From the NCBI GenBank assembly GCA_963744875.1, contig CAVUVQ010000010.1, positions 620,001 through 684,000 on the forward strand: a DNA stretch of 64,000 bases. Direction: 5' to 3'. Every line of letters begins with the position of its first letter. Within the stretch, counting starts at the first letter, position 1. The stretch comes from JACDAE01 sp963744875. GTDB taxonomy: Bacteria > Chloroflexota > Ktedonobacteria > Ktedonobacterales > Ktedonobacteraceae. Both the position numbers and the translations under genes were made by a program. Positions 37,728-46,702 of this stretch are shown in pieces. Below the pieces are notes generated by a model. The model was not told where the DNA came from and did not search any database. It saw only the letters and a list, made by a program, of their open reading frames with translations.

Positions 37728-38174
37728 ATGGAGACACAAAAAGCGCTAGAAACCCTTGCGTTTAAGCGAGAAGCAAAAGATGTCATGACCATTCCAACAT
37801 CTATACATGCCAAACAAAATACTATGGGTGTAGACAATTATAAAGAGATAGAGCAGGGAAAGCATTCTTTACTCGAAAATATAAGGACAGCAATTGCCGC
37901 TTATAGGGGAGCACTGGCTCTAAATGGCGTGATCATCCCGATCGTGGCGTCGCTTACGATGGCAGGCATTTACCTGGCGCATCCAGCGGTCTGGTTTTTT
38001 GGGATCGACCCAGGCACTAGATGGTTTCCGCTGGTGAGTAGCACGATCATTACGGGGATTATATGGGTGTTCGCTGCCTTTTGTGTCAGTTTCTTTACCA
38101 CGGCCAAAACTGCCAACGCACGACGGCTATGGATTATTGACCAGTCGTCTCTGTCAATTAAAAGCCAATCTTGA
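37728..38174 (+). CDS. Membrane protein of unknown function, N-terminal piece (frameshifted gene)
   Basis: This is the first part of a gene that really runs to about 39233. A soluble N-terminus of 60 residues precedes two transmembrane helices (about residues 66-86 and 100-127), then the chain enters TAKTANARRLWIIDQ. The literal frame stops at 38174. One extra base near 38143-38152 moves the frame into RLCQLKANLDIEDAAEALEQ, which belongs to the next piece. GGGGAAG precedes the ATG. The family is not recognised. Confidence 0.6.
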   Translation: METQKALETLAFKREAKDVMTIPTSIHAKQNTMGVDNYKEIEQGKHSLLENIRTAIAAYRGALALNGVIIPIVASLTMAGIYLAHPAVWFFGIDPGTRWFPLVSSTIITGIIWVFAAFCVSFFTTAKTANARRLWIIDQSSLSIKSQS

Positions 38175-39072
38175 TATAGAGGATGCTGCTGAGGCATTGG
38201 AGCAGAAGAAAGCCGCTGGCATTCACCGTAACGAGGCGGCGCTGAACGATGCCCGCACCTGTTATAACGACATTCGCAAATTGCTCAGTCAGTCGCCGAC
38301 AGGTATGCTGTGGGTGTCGGGTACAGGCTATACCAATGCATGGAGCTTAATGCATCATGCTGAAGAGGCGCTTATCGAGTCCCAATCTATCGATGAAGTT
38401 ATTCGCGGTGCAATCCATGACAAGCTAGCGATTCAAGGTTCTACGCTAAGTCGAAAAGATGAGTTGCTTGATAAGTTGCTACAGGCCGTGATTACATTGC
38501 AGCCAAAGGCGGATATATACTTTAAAGAGCATCAGCCAGATAAAGGTGATGCTGGGTTAAATCAGTTAACCGAAGCACTGAAACGCAAGATGATTCAAGA
38601 ATTGATAGATAAAAATGGTTTAAAAGACGTGCAGAATCCGGAAGATCCGAGCGAGGCCAAAGCATTAGCGCGTGTAGCATTGCGGGAAGTGAGGAGTACA
38701 CTGAACGATTTCCGCGATAAGAGTTGGGAAGGCATTTTACGTGCGCGTAATCGTTTGTTGGAATCGATTGCCGTGACTGGTATTATGACGCACATCTTGT
38801 TGGCAATGGCGATTTTGACCAGCGATACGACGGGAGCTATTGCGGCGGCGGCGGCATTCTACCTGGTTGGTGCAGTAACTGGTTTGTTTGGGAGATTCTA
38901 TCGTGAGTCGGTGACAGGTACTGCTGTTGATGATTTCGGGTTTTCTACGGCGCGGCTGGTTGCTACTCCACTTTTATCGGGTCTGGCGGGTGTGGGTGGT
39001 GTGATGTTGACGGTGATGCTGGCGTCATTGGGAGATACGGTTGGGAAGGCTGGCAGATATTACGATGGATAA
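38083..39072 (+). CDS. Membrane protein of unknown function, main piece (frameshifted gene)
   Basis: Genuine sequence begins near 38150. A long, mostly helical soluble domain (about 200 residues, with ALEQKKAAGIHRNEAAL and DLLQAVITLQ-type helices) is followed by two or three hydrophobic segments near the end (GIMTHILLAMAILT, GAIAAAAAFYLVGAVTGLF, LLSGLAGVGGVMLTVML). The literal stop at 39072 is also due to a shift. Removing one G at 39067-39068 and one at 39157-39158 extends the protein through FAAAIFGLAPNLLIKRI to a charged tail ending TVVRG at 39231-39233. Overall plan: membrane pair, cytoplasmic helical domain, membrane pair. No family recognised and no linked partner. Confidence 0.6.
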   Translation: MSVSLPRPKLPTHDGYGLLTSRLCQLKANLDIEDAAEALEQKKAAGIHRNEAALNDARTCYNDIRKLLSQSPTGMLWVSGTGYTNAWSLMHHAEEALIESQSIDEVIRGAIHDKLAIQGSTLSRKDELLDKLLQAVITLQPKADIYFKEHQPDKGDAGLNQLTEALKRKMIQELIDKNGLKDVQNPEDPSEAKALARVALREVRSTLNDFRDKSWEGILRARNRLLESIAVTGIMTHILLAMAILTSDTTGAIAAAAAFYLVGAVTGLFGRFYRESVTGTAVDDFGFSTARLVATPLLSGLAGVGGVMLTVMLASLGDTVGKAGRYYDG

Positions 39073-39247
39073 CATTTTCCATATGGACCCGCGTCTCTTT
39101 TTTGCCGCTGCAATCTTCGGGCTGGCACCTAATTTGCTCATTAAGAGGATTGCAGGATGAGGCCAGTAAGTATGAGACGGATATTCAGAGTAGCAAAGCG
39201 GCGGAGCCGGATGCGACTGTTGTCAGGGGATAATGAAGGGGCCTCAT

Positions 39248-39329
39248 TTCACGCGGGCGCGATAAATCGGCCCCTACATTATTTACATTCCATTCACGCG
39301 GGCGCGATAAATCGGGCCCTTACATTATT
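39248..39329. repeat. Tandem family C half-elements
   Basis: Two direct copies (39248-39283 and 39293-39329) of a unit with core GCGGGCGCGATAAATCGG, differing by a few bases, with a 45-bp period. They lie between two convergent genes. Confidence 0.75.
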
Positions 39330-40833
39330 GACCTGAAGGGTTGCCATGATCATCTTCGGTGATTGAATAGGGAGGGACATCACCGGGAGCGTGATATGCG
39401 TCTGAAGATGAGCCGTTATGTGTCTCCTCTTTTTGAGCGGGTACCAGAAGGTCATTAGAGATGGCTTTGACCAGGCGCTCAACGCGATCCCAGCGAGCGG
39501 GATAGCTATCGGCATAGAACTTCTCTTTGCCTTCGCCATCATAGACATAAAGCATGTATTCCTGCTCGTTGTAGAGATACTGAACGGTGGTAAAGGGGAC
39601 ACGGACCAGTTCGACCACTTGCAGGGTTGCGCGTGAAGCGGACTGGGAGTCCTGACCTGGTTTGACGGGGCTGGCACTTTCGGACTGCACCATATCAACG
39701 GTAGCCCGCCAGACATCCATCGGCACGCCTTCGGGGGGTGCTTCGGGATACAGTGGCTCGTTAATCTCAGCGTTGTAGATGAGGTCGCCGTTTGCTTTGA
39801 CCAGTTGTTGAACGGGAATTGGTGTTTCGCCGATGACACGTGTCTGTGTACGCAGGTCGAAGCGGCGTACGATCTCGCGATGGCGTACGATTTTTCCGGT
39901 GCGACCACAGGTCACGCAAGGGATCGTTCTGGCACCCTGACAGACCTCACAGACGCGCTTGCCATTGCCACAGGTGCAATCGACCTCTCCTTTGACACAA
40001 TCGGGGCAAGGGATAGTTGGCCCCTTGGTGGCGGGATCGGTATCCATGGGATTGGGAATCGGCACGCCTTGCTGGCGGATGCCATCAAAGACATTGGCGA
40101 CTCTATCGCCAACCGAGCCGACGACATTCTCGGCCTGTTTTCTAAAGAAGGGTTTCTTCTCTGTAGAGGTGGTGGTCCAATCGGCCACGTAGCCACGCCC
40201 GCGACAGGTTGTACAGCGTTTTTTGGTGCGTCCCTTACAATCCGGGCAGACGACCCAACCACGGCCAGTACAATTGGAGCACAGAACATGACCGGTGCTG
40301 TTACAGGCGGTACAGGCCACAATCTCGTCCAGGCCTTCGAGGCGTGTACGCGTCATTGGTGCCTTGAGGCCTACAACAGGGGGCAACTCGTAGTCCCATA
40401 CGGGAAGGAGTGGCTTTGGTGAGGTTGCCGAGCGGCCAGTATATGGTTCCGAGGCGATCTCCATACTACGCGTCTCCCAACGCGTCTCCAGAGAGATCTC
40501 CCATACCTCATCATTGCCCCAGGAAACCAGGTCCATATAGGTACCCAGTTCGCGTGCCACACGCCAGTTATCGTTGCTCCACAGGTTGGCGAGCTGACGA
40601 ATGCGCTGCTCTTCAACGTCGTCGGCCTGACGCGGCGTGGGAACGGTCTGAGCCTGCTGCCAGTAATCGCCGGCTTTGTCGGCTACGCGCTTGAGGCGCT
40701 GTGTGGCCTCGTTGGCTCCTTTGGTGACGGCTCGTCTAATATCTTCGATACGCTTATCCATATTGTTTGGATCTGGCTGACCATTATTTGCTGCATTGGG
40801 ATCTTGCCCATATTGCCCATACTCGTCGCCCAT
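39325..40833 (-). CDS. Cysteine-rich protein with DnaJ-type zinc-finger repeats
   Basis: A 502-residue cytoplasmic protein from the preferred ATG at 40833, which follows GAGAGG; a start 81 bases upstream is open but lacks a ribosome site. Residues from about 165 to 330 contain at least seven CxxC pairs of the type CxxCxGxG (CTACNSTG, CSNCTGRG, CPDCKGRT, CTTCRGRG, CPDCVKGE, CEVCQGAR, CVTCGRTG). This is the zinc-binding motif of DnaJ. No J domain (HPD) is present, so it is not a canonical DnaJ. The N-terminal part is acidic and helical, the C-terminal part mixed. The tail overlaps the second family C repeat unit. A protein-folding or nucleic-acid-binding role is speculative. Confidence 0.7.
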   Translation of the reverse strand: MGDEYGQYGQDPNAANNGQPDPNNMDKRIEDIRRAVTKGANEATQRLKRVADKAGDYWQQAQTVPTPRQADDVEEQRIRQLANLWSNDNWRVARELGTYMDLVSWGNDEVWEISLETRWETRSMEIASEPYTGRSATSPKPLLPVWDYELPPVVGLKAPMTRTRLEGLDEIVACTACNSTGHVLCSNCTGRGWVVCPDCKGRTKKRCTTCRGRGYVADWTTTSTEKKPFFRKQAENVVGSVGDRVANVFDGIRQQGVPIPNPMDTDPATKGPTIPCPDCVKGEVDCTCGNGKRVCEVCQGARTIPCVTCGRTGKIVRHREIVRRFDLRTQTRVIGETPIPVQQLVKANGDLIYNAEINEPLYPEAPPEGVPMDVWRATVDMVQSESASPVKPGQDSQSASRATLQVVELVRVPFTTVQYLYNEQEYMLYVYDGEGKEKFYADSYPARWDRVERLVKAISNDLLVPAQKEETHNGSSSDAYHAPGDVPPYSITEDDHGNPSGQ

Positions 40834-40942
40834 AAGTTTATGCCTCTCTGTATTGTACACCGAATGTTTTGCGCTGGCAGATTGTACGGGGTTGTTGGCC
40901 GGGATGGGCACCATAAATGGGGTCCGTACAATGGTTAACGCG

Positions 40943-40973
40943 CACGGGCGCGATAAATCGGGCCCCTACGTGA
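40943..40973. repeat. Family C element
   Basis: Single arm with core GGGCGCGATAAATCGGGCCC in the gap between two minus-strand genes; a related degenerate arm (GGGCACCATAAATGGGGTCC) lies at about 40907-40926. Confidence 0.65.
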
Positions 40974-41066
40974 CGGCGCAATAGCATCTTTGTGTTTATC
41001 ATCTTACCTGTATATACGCCTGATCTTTATAGGAGTTGTAAGACAAATGGGGAATGAATCAGGCAT

Positions 41067-42248
41067 TTAGAGAAGCGGCACGATCTCTTGCTGGATGGGT
41101 CCACCAGTTACCTCGGCATCATTTTCATGAATTAAGAGGTTGACCTCGCTGCGAATACCGAACGCTGGCAGATAGATGCCGGGTTCAACTGAACAGCAGG
41201 TATTGGGCAAGAGAGCGCGTGCATCTTGCGTCTCGAAGTTATCCAGATTTGCGCCGTTGCCGTGTTCAAAGGTTGTGATGCTGTGGCCAGTACGATGCAC
41301 AAAGTAGTCGCCGTAGCCAGCATTTACGATAACATGGCGCGTTACATCATCGACCTCGCGCCCTTCGACACGTTCACCTGCTGCCAGGCGCTCACGTACA
41401 AAAGCAATTCCGGAGTCACGCGCACTACGTACTACTTCGAATACTTTTCGGTGTTGTGCGGGAATCTCGTCTTGCGAGCCGGCAAAGGCGACCCAGGTAT
41501 AGTCGGCATACACGGCATCGTCTTGTGGGAGGTGCGCCCAGAAGTCAAAAAGTATGAGGTCACCACGTTGAATAGAGCTATATGCGGTGCTGGTCGGCAT
41601 GTAATGGGGGTTGCTGGCGTTGGCGTTGACGGCTACGATGGGTGGTTCCGGCACGCTCAAACCGGATTGCTTGATTAAGGCGGTGAAGCGCTGCTGCACC
41701 TGATATTCGTTCAGAGCGATACCCGCACGTAGATTATCGCTTAATTCGGCGAAGAGCTGATCTTTGGCGGCAATGAGACGCTGCCCGGCTTCACGATGAC
41801 TGTGCAATTGGGATGCGCTCAATTGGGCAACGAAATATTGTGACAGATTGGCTGAGCTGACGACCTCGACGCCAAAGGAGCGAATCATTTCGAGCGTTCC
41901 GGCATCGACGCGTGAAATGTAGGGAATGGCGTTCATGGGCGAATATTCCATCGCGATTGTCGTCCAGATGCCTGCCGTGGAGCGCAGGTGCTCTTGCATC
42001 TCGCTCCAGGTGCGATAGACGAGCTGATCGCCGGGTAGCGATCGTAGCACGTGGGACTCGACCGCGCTCACGATGGCTGATGGGATACCCTCGGTTGGTA
42101 CAAAATAGAACCAGCGGCGGGTGTACATTTCTTCTTGAGAAAGGTCAAGGACCTGGTAGGCGATGGGGTTCGATTTGCGAAAGTCGTAGAAAAGCCAGCC
42201 GTCGAGTCGTTCGGTGCGTAATGTTTGTTGAATGCGTTCTATGTCCAT
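41067..42248 (-). CDS. M24-family metallopeptidase (Xaa-Pro peptidase type)
   Basis: A 393-residue pita-bread-fold protein. The start at 42248 follows GGAGAACTTACA; the longer open frame upstream is not needed. The N-terminal domain (about 1-150) is the creatinase-like lobe. The metal site is visible in order: ILFDFWAHL, VYADYTWVAF (two Asp), VHRTGHSI (His), SVEPGIYL (Glu) and RSEVNLLI (Glu). The first Asp lies in FDFWA, as in Xaa-Pro dipeptidases and aminopeptidases. It should hydrolyse Xaa-Pro peptides in the cytoplasm. No operon partner. Confidence 0.85.
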   Translation of the reverse strand: MDIERIQQTLRTERLDGWLFYDFRKSNPIAYQVLDLSQEEMYTRRWFYFVPTEGIPSAIVSAVESHVLRSLPGDQLVYRTWSEMQEHLRSTAGIWTTIAMEYSPMNAIPYISRVDAGTLEMIRSFGVEVVSSANLSQYFVAQLSASQLHSHREAGQRLIAAKDQLFAELSDNLRAGIALNEYQVQQRFTALIKQSGLSVPEPPIVAVNANASNPHYMPTSTAYSSIQRGDLILFDFWAHLPQDDAVYADYTWVAFAGSQDEIPAQHRKVFEVVRSARDSGIAFVRERLAAGERVEGREVDDVTRHVIVNAGYGDYFVHRTGHSITTFEHGNGANLDNFETQDARALLPNTCCSVEPGIYLPAFGIRSEVNLLIHENDAEVTGGPIQQEIVPLL

Positions 42249-42480
42249 TGTAAGTTCTCCGTGTTTATTTTTAGGGTGTGCTTTCTCTTTTAGGGGAAGA
42301 GGGTAGGTGACTCTTAATACAAAAATTATACCATTGCAAATCTTCATCAGGCGACGGGACCGATGCTGCAAGGTGATCTATCACCCAGGAATAATAAATG
42401 ACTCTGTTGGGAAAAGGAATACGGACATCAGACACCTCCTATTTGGGCAAAACGTGCCAGGGAAAAGGGGCCATAAACGA

Positions 42481-42579
42481 GCGTAGGGACCATCTTGAGA
42501 GCGTCTCACAATTTATTGAGATCTTGCCTGGGGAAGCACCTCAATAAATTGTGAGACGCTCTCAAGATGGTCCCTACGC
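42481..42579. repeat. Family A palindromic element (copy 3), perfect 40-bp arms
   Basis: Arms 42481-42520 (GCGTAGGGACCATCTTGAGA...) and 42540-42579 are exact complements; the spacer is 19 bases. This is the best-preserved family A copy. Confidence 0.95.
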
Positions 42580-42613
42580 TGGAAAATTAGCCTGGAGCGA
42601 CAGAGTCATCAAT

Positions 42614-42693
42614 GGCTTCCCTACCGTTTTTCGCGTTCTGCGGGTATTGTCGTGGTGTTTACGTCGTTTTCCTCGGAATAGTTGGAGTCAATG
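42614..42693. repeat. Right half of a MITE-like element, degenerate
   Basis: The stretch from CCCTACCG (about 42620) to GTTGGAGTCAATG (42681-42693) matches the right ends of the elements at 32.7 and 63.5 kb. The left end is not recognisable. A copy of GCAAGGTGAT lies at both 42368 and 42696. The gap 42249-42836 otherwise shows no gene. Confidence 0.5.
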
Positions 42694-42836
42694 ACGCAAG
42701 GTGATACCCCCTGTTTACCCAGGAAAGGATGGAAAGCCTATCACAACGCGATCTTAACCATATCTCAACTGTTATGTCTACTTCCACTGCTATACTTGTC
42801 ATAAATTGGTAAGTGCCGATAGTAGAGGAGTAACAC

Positions 42837-43596
42837 ATGTCTAATCAATATCCACCGTACAATAATCAACCGAACGGTAATCAACCGCAATATCCGTATA
42901 ATCAACCTCCACCATATCCTTATCAACAGCCGCCAACTCAGTATCCTCAAGGGATGCCAACAATACCACCTCAGTATCCCTATCAACAACCTGGACAATT
43001 TACGCAACCACCAGCGCCAAAGCTACCACTGGGCCAACGTTTTAAAGTGCTTCCAAAGAAGACGAAGGCTGGCCTGGGATGCGCATCATTGCTGCTTATT
43101 CTGTCACTCTGTATCTGCACTGCCGTTGCCAGTACAGCAAGTTCATCGTCAAAGAATGCATCTCTCGCACCAACTGCTGCACCAACGCGTGTATCAACCG
43201 CGACGCCGAAGCCAGAAATCCACTACTCTACCAAAACCTACACCGAAACCGAAACCTACGTCTGTTCCTACGCAAGCGCCTACTTTAGTATCTACACAAC
43301 CGCCCGCTCCTGCTCCGACACAACCACCTGTACCTGCACAACCACCTGCACCGACGCAACCACCGGTGCATACAGGCGTCAATGGTAATCCATGGGGCTA
43401 TGATTTCAATACAGGTAATTTGATCTATAATCCGCCTGCAACCATCTGTGATTATTTCAACTGTATCGCCAGTTTTTGGAAGAGCACCAATGGATATGTC
43501 GATGAGTGCAATGATGACACTTACTCACATTCAGGTGGTGTGAGTGGTGCGTGCTCCCATCATGGTGGTGAGATGAGACCATTGTATAGTCATTGA
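42837..43596 (+). CDS. DUF3761-type surface protein with Pro-rich N-terminus, frameshifted
   Basis: The N-terminal 75 residues are rich in Pro, Gln, Tyr and Asn (QYPPYNNQPNG-type), then one membrane helix GLGCASLLLILSLCICTAVA at about residues 82-101. A Thr/Pro linker follows. The literal frame continues into Cys/Thr-rich nonsense. Removing one base near 43215 joins the linker to KPTPKPKPTSVPTQAP and to a C-terminal domain ending SGACSHHGGEMRPLYSH at 43596. That ending, with CNDDTYSHSGG before it, is the DUF3761 signature. The domain would lie outside the cell. Function unknown. A clear terminator follows. Confidence 0.7.
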
Positions 43597-43614
43597 ACAG
43601 ATTCTAAGTTTTGA

Positions 43615-43642
43615 GAGAGTGCCTTGAGGTGCTCTCTTTTTT
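43615..43642 (+). terminator. Rho-independent terminator
   Basis: Nine-base stem GAGAGTGCC / GGTGCTCTC with a TTGA loop, followed by TTTTTT, 18 bases after the stop of the DUF3761 gene. Confidence 0.85.
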
Positions 43643-43759
43643 GTTGTCTTTTAGGACGTATTGGTATGCTCAAAAGAAAGGGGATGAAAGCAGTAAGCTT
43701 GTAAAGGCTATATTTTCGTTATACTATATTTAGTAGCTTGTATAAGAAGATAAGCACTT

Positions 43760-43798
43760 CAATAAATTGTTGGACGCTCTAAAGATGGTCCCTACGCC
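43760..43798. repeat. Family A element, single right arm
   Basis: CAATAAATTGTTGGACGCTC followed by TAAAGATGGTCCCTACGCC, one arm only. The rest of 43643-43895 shows no gene. Confidence 0.7.
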
Positions 43799-43987
43799 GA
43801 TGAGGTTGCGTCGTTGGGATTGCTTCGTTGGGATTGCGTCGATGAGGTTTCACCAATGAGATTCGATAGAGTAATAGAGATCCAGATGAGAAATTATGGA
43901 TGATGAACCAACCATCAAATTAACAAGGCGTGGAGATAGTCTGCTGAAACCTCGGGCAAGCATGAGGGTCCGGCATCTCCACGCCCT

Positions 43988-45100
43988 GTGCGAACTTTTC
44001 CCAGGATACCACGCTCGCCTTTTAGAAGGAGAGATGGGAAGCGGCGTCCGCCAAATCCGACGCGGACGGCGTTGATCTTTTTTCTGGGCTTTTTGATCCT
44101 GATGGGTGGAATATTCACGTGTGGTTATGTTTATGAGAAGAATGTGCAGGGGCCGGTCGCGCAATTTATCCATCCGGTTGGTCAGGGTGGGTCGTATGAT
44201 GCGATTGATGGGCGTTCGTGGAATCTCTTGCTGCTGGGGAGCGACAATGATGGGAAATATAACTTCCCGGCCCTCTTGACGCAGGTTATGATGGTGGTGC
44301 ATGTCGATACAGCAAACAAAATAGTTTCGCTGGTGTCTATTCCACGCAATTCGTGGGTCTCGATTCCTCAGATTGGTGGGATGCATAAAATAGACCAGGC
44401 GTTTTTGCTGGGTGCGACACAACATAATTCGTTCGACGATGGTGTGCGCATCGCTCGCAGCACGATTGAGCAGGATTATGGCATTCCTATAGATCGTTAT
44501 GGCTGGGTGGGACTGAGCGGCTTTGCCAAAGTTATTGATACACTTGGAGGTGTTGATATAGATATTACGCATCCAGTGGTTGATGATAATTATCCGAATG
44601 ATACGGGCAAGGGGAGCGCGGGTAGTGATCCGTATGCATATAAACGGCTTTATATTGCGCCGGGTCCGCAACATCTTAATGGAGTGCAGGCGTTGGAGTA
44701 TGTACGCTCGCGGCATTCTGATCTGGTGGGTGATATTGGGCGGACGCAGCGGCAACAACAGGTTTTGGCGGCGCTGCGGCAGAGACTCAATGTTGGGAGT
44801 GTTCTCACGCAGTTCTCTAGCTTGCTACAAGATCTCAAAGGGCAGGTGTATACGGATCTTAGTGAGCAGGAGATGATTGCATTTGCTAACTTTGGGCGTA
44901 CGCTTGATAATGGGTCCATCAAACATATTACGCTCGGCCCAGGGAATGGGAGCATGAATTTTGGGGACTATGCAAGTGTGTTTGATCCAACCACCAATTC
45001 TAACCAGGATGTGATCATTCCCAATTGCAAAAACATTCAGCCCGTGATAAGCAATATTTTCCAGACGGGTCTTTTCTCGGGCGGGTGTAACGTGACATGA
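43988..45100 (+). CDS. LytR-CpsA-Psr (LCP) family cell-wall glycopolymer transferase
   Basis: A 370-residue type II membrane protein: a basic Pro/Arg-rich start, a membrane helix at about residues 28-48, and an extracytoplasmic LCP domain. NLLLLGSDNDG, VVHVDTANKIVSLVSIPRNSWV, GGVDIDITHPVVDD and ALEYVRSRHSDLVGDIGRTQRQQQVL are the core motifs, with the pyrophosphate-binding Arg residues in the last. LCP enzymes attach lipid-linked glycopolymers to the cell wall or to proteins. The GTG at 43988 may be internal. From the ATG at 43896 the other frame reads MDDEPTIKLTRRGDSLLKPRAS; adding one C at 43961 joins it in frame to EGPASPRPVRTFPRI, so the protein may be about 30 residues longer. Confidence 0.85.
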   Translation: MRTFPRIPRSPFRRRDGKRRPPNPTRTALIFFLGFLILMGGIFTCGYVYEKNVQGPVAQFIHPVGQGGSYDAIDGRSWNLLLLGSDNDGKYNFPALLTQVMMVVHVDTANKIVSLVSIPRNSWVSIPQIGGMHKIDQAFLLGATQHNSFDDGVRIARSTIEQDYGIPIDRYGWVGLSGFAKVIDTLGGVDIDITHPVVDDNYPNDTGKGSAGSDPYAYKRLYIAPGPQHLNGVQALEYVRSRHSDLVGDIGRTQRQQQVLAALRQRLNVGSVLTQFSSLLQDLKGQVYTDLSEQEMIAFANFGRTLDNGSIKHITLGPGNGSMNFGDYASVFDPTTNSNQDVIIPNCKNIQPVISNIFQTGLFSGGCNVT

Positions 45101-45156
45101 TCATGGATCACCTGGCGTCACGCGGCCCCTACAAATAGTATCCAGGAGGCTTCAAG

Positions 45157-46041
45157 TTGAGTGAAGATGTGCAGTATCTACAATTCAGCCATTATAGTCA
45201 GTTTCCAGAGCTTATTCATGGTGTTTTTACGCGTCAGGGAGGGTGTAGCCAGGAGCCTTATAGGAGCCTTAATACTTCTACGCCGCCTTTTAATCCTGGG
45301 GATAGCATTGAGAATGTTGTACGCAATCGTGTGCTGGCAATGCGGGCGCTTGATGTTGCCATGTATCCTTGCGTCACGCTGTGGCAGGTGCATGGTGCCG
45401 ATATTGCGATCTATAATGGAGAGGAAGAATGGCGCACGGATTGGGCGGATAGATCTTATTATGAGCGTCCCTGGGTGGCGCAATCCATCCACAAGGCTGA
45501 TGCTCTGATTACCAGGGAGCGTGGGACTGTGCTGGCGCTTTCTTTTGCTGACTGTGTACCTATTTTGCTCTATGATCCAGTTGAGCGGGTGATAGGGCTG
45601 GTGCATGGGGGATGGCGTGGCACGGCACGAGGGATAGTGGCTGCTACACTCGAAGCAATGTATGAATATGCAGGTTGTTTGCCGCGCAATATGTATGCGG
45701 GTATTGGGCCAGCGATTGGGGCTTGCTGCTATGAAGTGAGTGAGGCAGTGCAGCAGCTCTTTCTAGGCCAGGTACAGTTTGAGACGATGCCCACGAATGA
45801 ACGCTATCGAGACCTTATCAACGAAGCAGCCGTTTTTTCTACGTTGACGCTGGCTGATAAGAGCAGTCTGCGCCTGGATCTGCAAGCGACCAATCGTAAT
45901 CAGTTGCTATTGGCGGGCGTGTTAGCGGAGCATATAGAGACGATGGAGATCTGTACCAGTTGCAATACAGAGCGTTTCTTTTCTCATCGAAGGGAGCAGG
46001 GCAAGACCGGGCGTTTCCCCGTTCTGATGGGATTAGCGTGA
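45157..46041 (+). CDS. pgeF: Peptidoglycan editing factor PgeF / polyphenol oxidase family (YfiH)
   Basis: A 294-residue cytoplasmic protein starting at TTG with AGGAGG nine bases upstream. The motifs WQVHGAD, SFADCVPILLYD and GLVHGGWRGTARG supply the metal-binding and catalytic His/Cys/His set. GPAIGACCYEV, CTSCNTERFFSHRREQGKTGR complete the family pattern. Known members hydrolyse wrongly incorporated L-Ser residues in muropeptide precursors and have been called laccases. It follows the LCP gene by 56 bases, so both may serve the cell envelope. It is convergent with the next gene; the stops abut. Confidence 0.9.
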   Translation: MSEDVQYLQFSHYSQFPELIHGVFTRQGGCSQEPYRSLNTSTPPFNPGDSIENVVRNRVLAMRALDVAMYPCVTLWQVHGADIAIYNGEEEWRTDWADRSYYERPWVAQSIHKADALITRERGTVLALSFADCVPILLYDPVERVIGLVHGGWRGTARGIVAATLEAMYEYAGCLPRNMYAGIGPAIGACCYEVSEAVQQLFLGQVQFETMPTNERYRDLINEAAVFSTLTLADKSSLRLDLQATNRNQLLLAGVLAEHIETMEICTSCNTERFFSHRREQGKTGRFPVLMGLA

Positions 46042-46542
46042 TCAGCTTCCTTGATCCTGTGAGGGATGGGCTGGCACAAAGGGTTGATGATTACCTGTGA
46101 GAGTTGAGCTGGTGGACAGGCTGATGCCAGCATCCTGAGCCTGTTGCAGTAATTTCCAGAAGGTGCTATCAGCAGCACGTACATCATTATTGCCGAGGAT
46201 GACGGGATGACAGAGGCCATTCACAGCTTTTACCTGTAAAACCGACATAAAGTTATGGAAAAACGTGAGCCGATAGCTCGCAATAAGATACTGAGGGCAT
46301 ATCTGACCTGTGGGTGCGGCTGGAAGGGAGAGTGTATGGATGTATAATTGTTGGACCAGGAGGGCGTGCAAAACCACTTCACGAGAAGAGTTGCTGACGT
46401 TGTTGAGGCCGGGCGTACGTGCAATTACTAACTCGTTTGGGGTATTTGTGGCGGCAAAAGCCGGGGAGGGTAGCCATGCGAACAGCGAAAACGATAGAGA
46501 GGCTGTAAACAGTAATAGCAATAATAGATGACGTGCTGATCT
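46042..46542 (-). CDS. Secreted hypothetical protein
   Basis: A protein of about 166 residues from the ATG at 46542, preceded by AAGGAG. A strong signal peptide (RSARHLLLLLLFTASLSFS...) ends near SPAFAA. The mature part has conserved-looking features: two Cys (CPQYL and LCHPV) and VRAADSTFWKLLQQAQDAGI. No family is recognised. It has no clear partner. Confidence 0.65.
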   Translation of the reverse strand, partial: RSARHLLLLLLFTASLSFSLFAWLPSPAFAATNTPNELVIARTPGLNNVSNSSREVVLHALLVQQLYIHTLSLPAAPTGQICPQYLIASYRLTFFHNFMSVLQVKAVNGLCHPVILGNNDVRAADSTFWKLLQQAQDAGISLSTSSTLTGNHQPFVPAHPSQDQGS

Positions 46543-46662
46543 CATCTCAAAAAACTCCTTCTCCACATAACACATGAGATTATAGATAAAGATACAACAA
46601 TTTTTCTTTACGAGAGATATAGGTATCCCATGTTCTCAGTATACCTGCGCCGCCAAATAGAT

Positions 46663-46692
46663 GTTTGGGCGTCATAAATGCGGCCCCTACAT
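46663..46692. repeat. Family C arm
   Basis: GGGCGTCATAAATGCGGCCC followed by CTACATT in the short gap between two minus-strand genes; single arm. Confidence 0.5.
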
Positions 46693-46702
46693 TGAAAGAG
46701 TT

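Noticed and set aside
39248..39329. Direct repeats that could suggest a CRISPR array
   Set aside because: Only two units with a spacer of about nine bases, and the same core recurs singly elsewhere in the window as a palindromic element.
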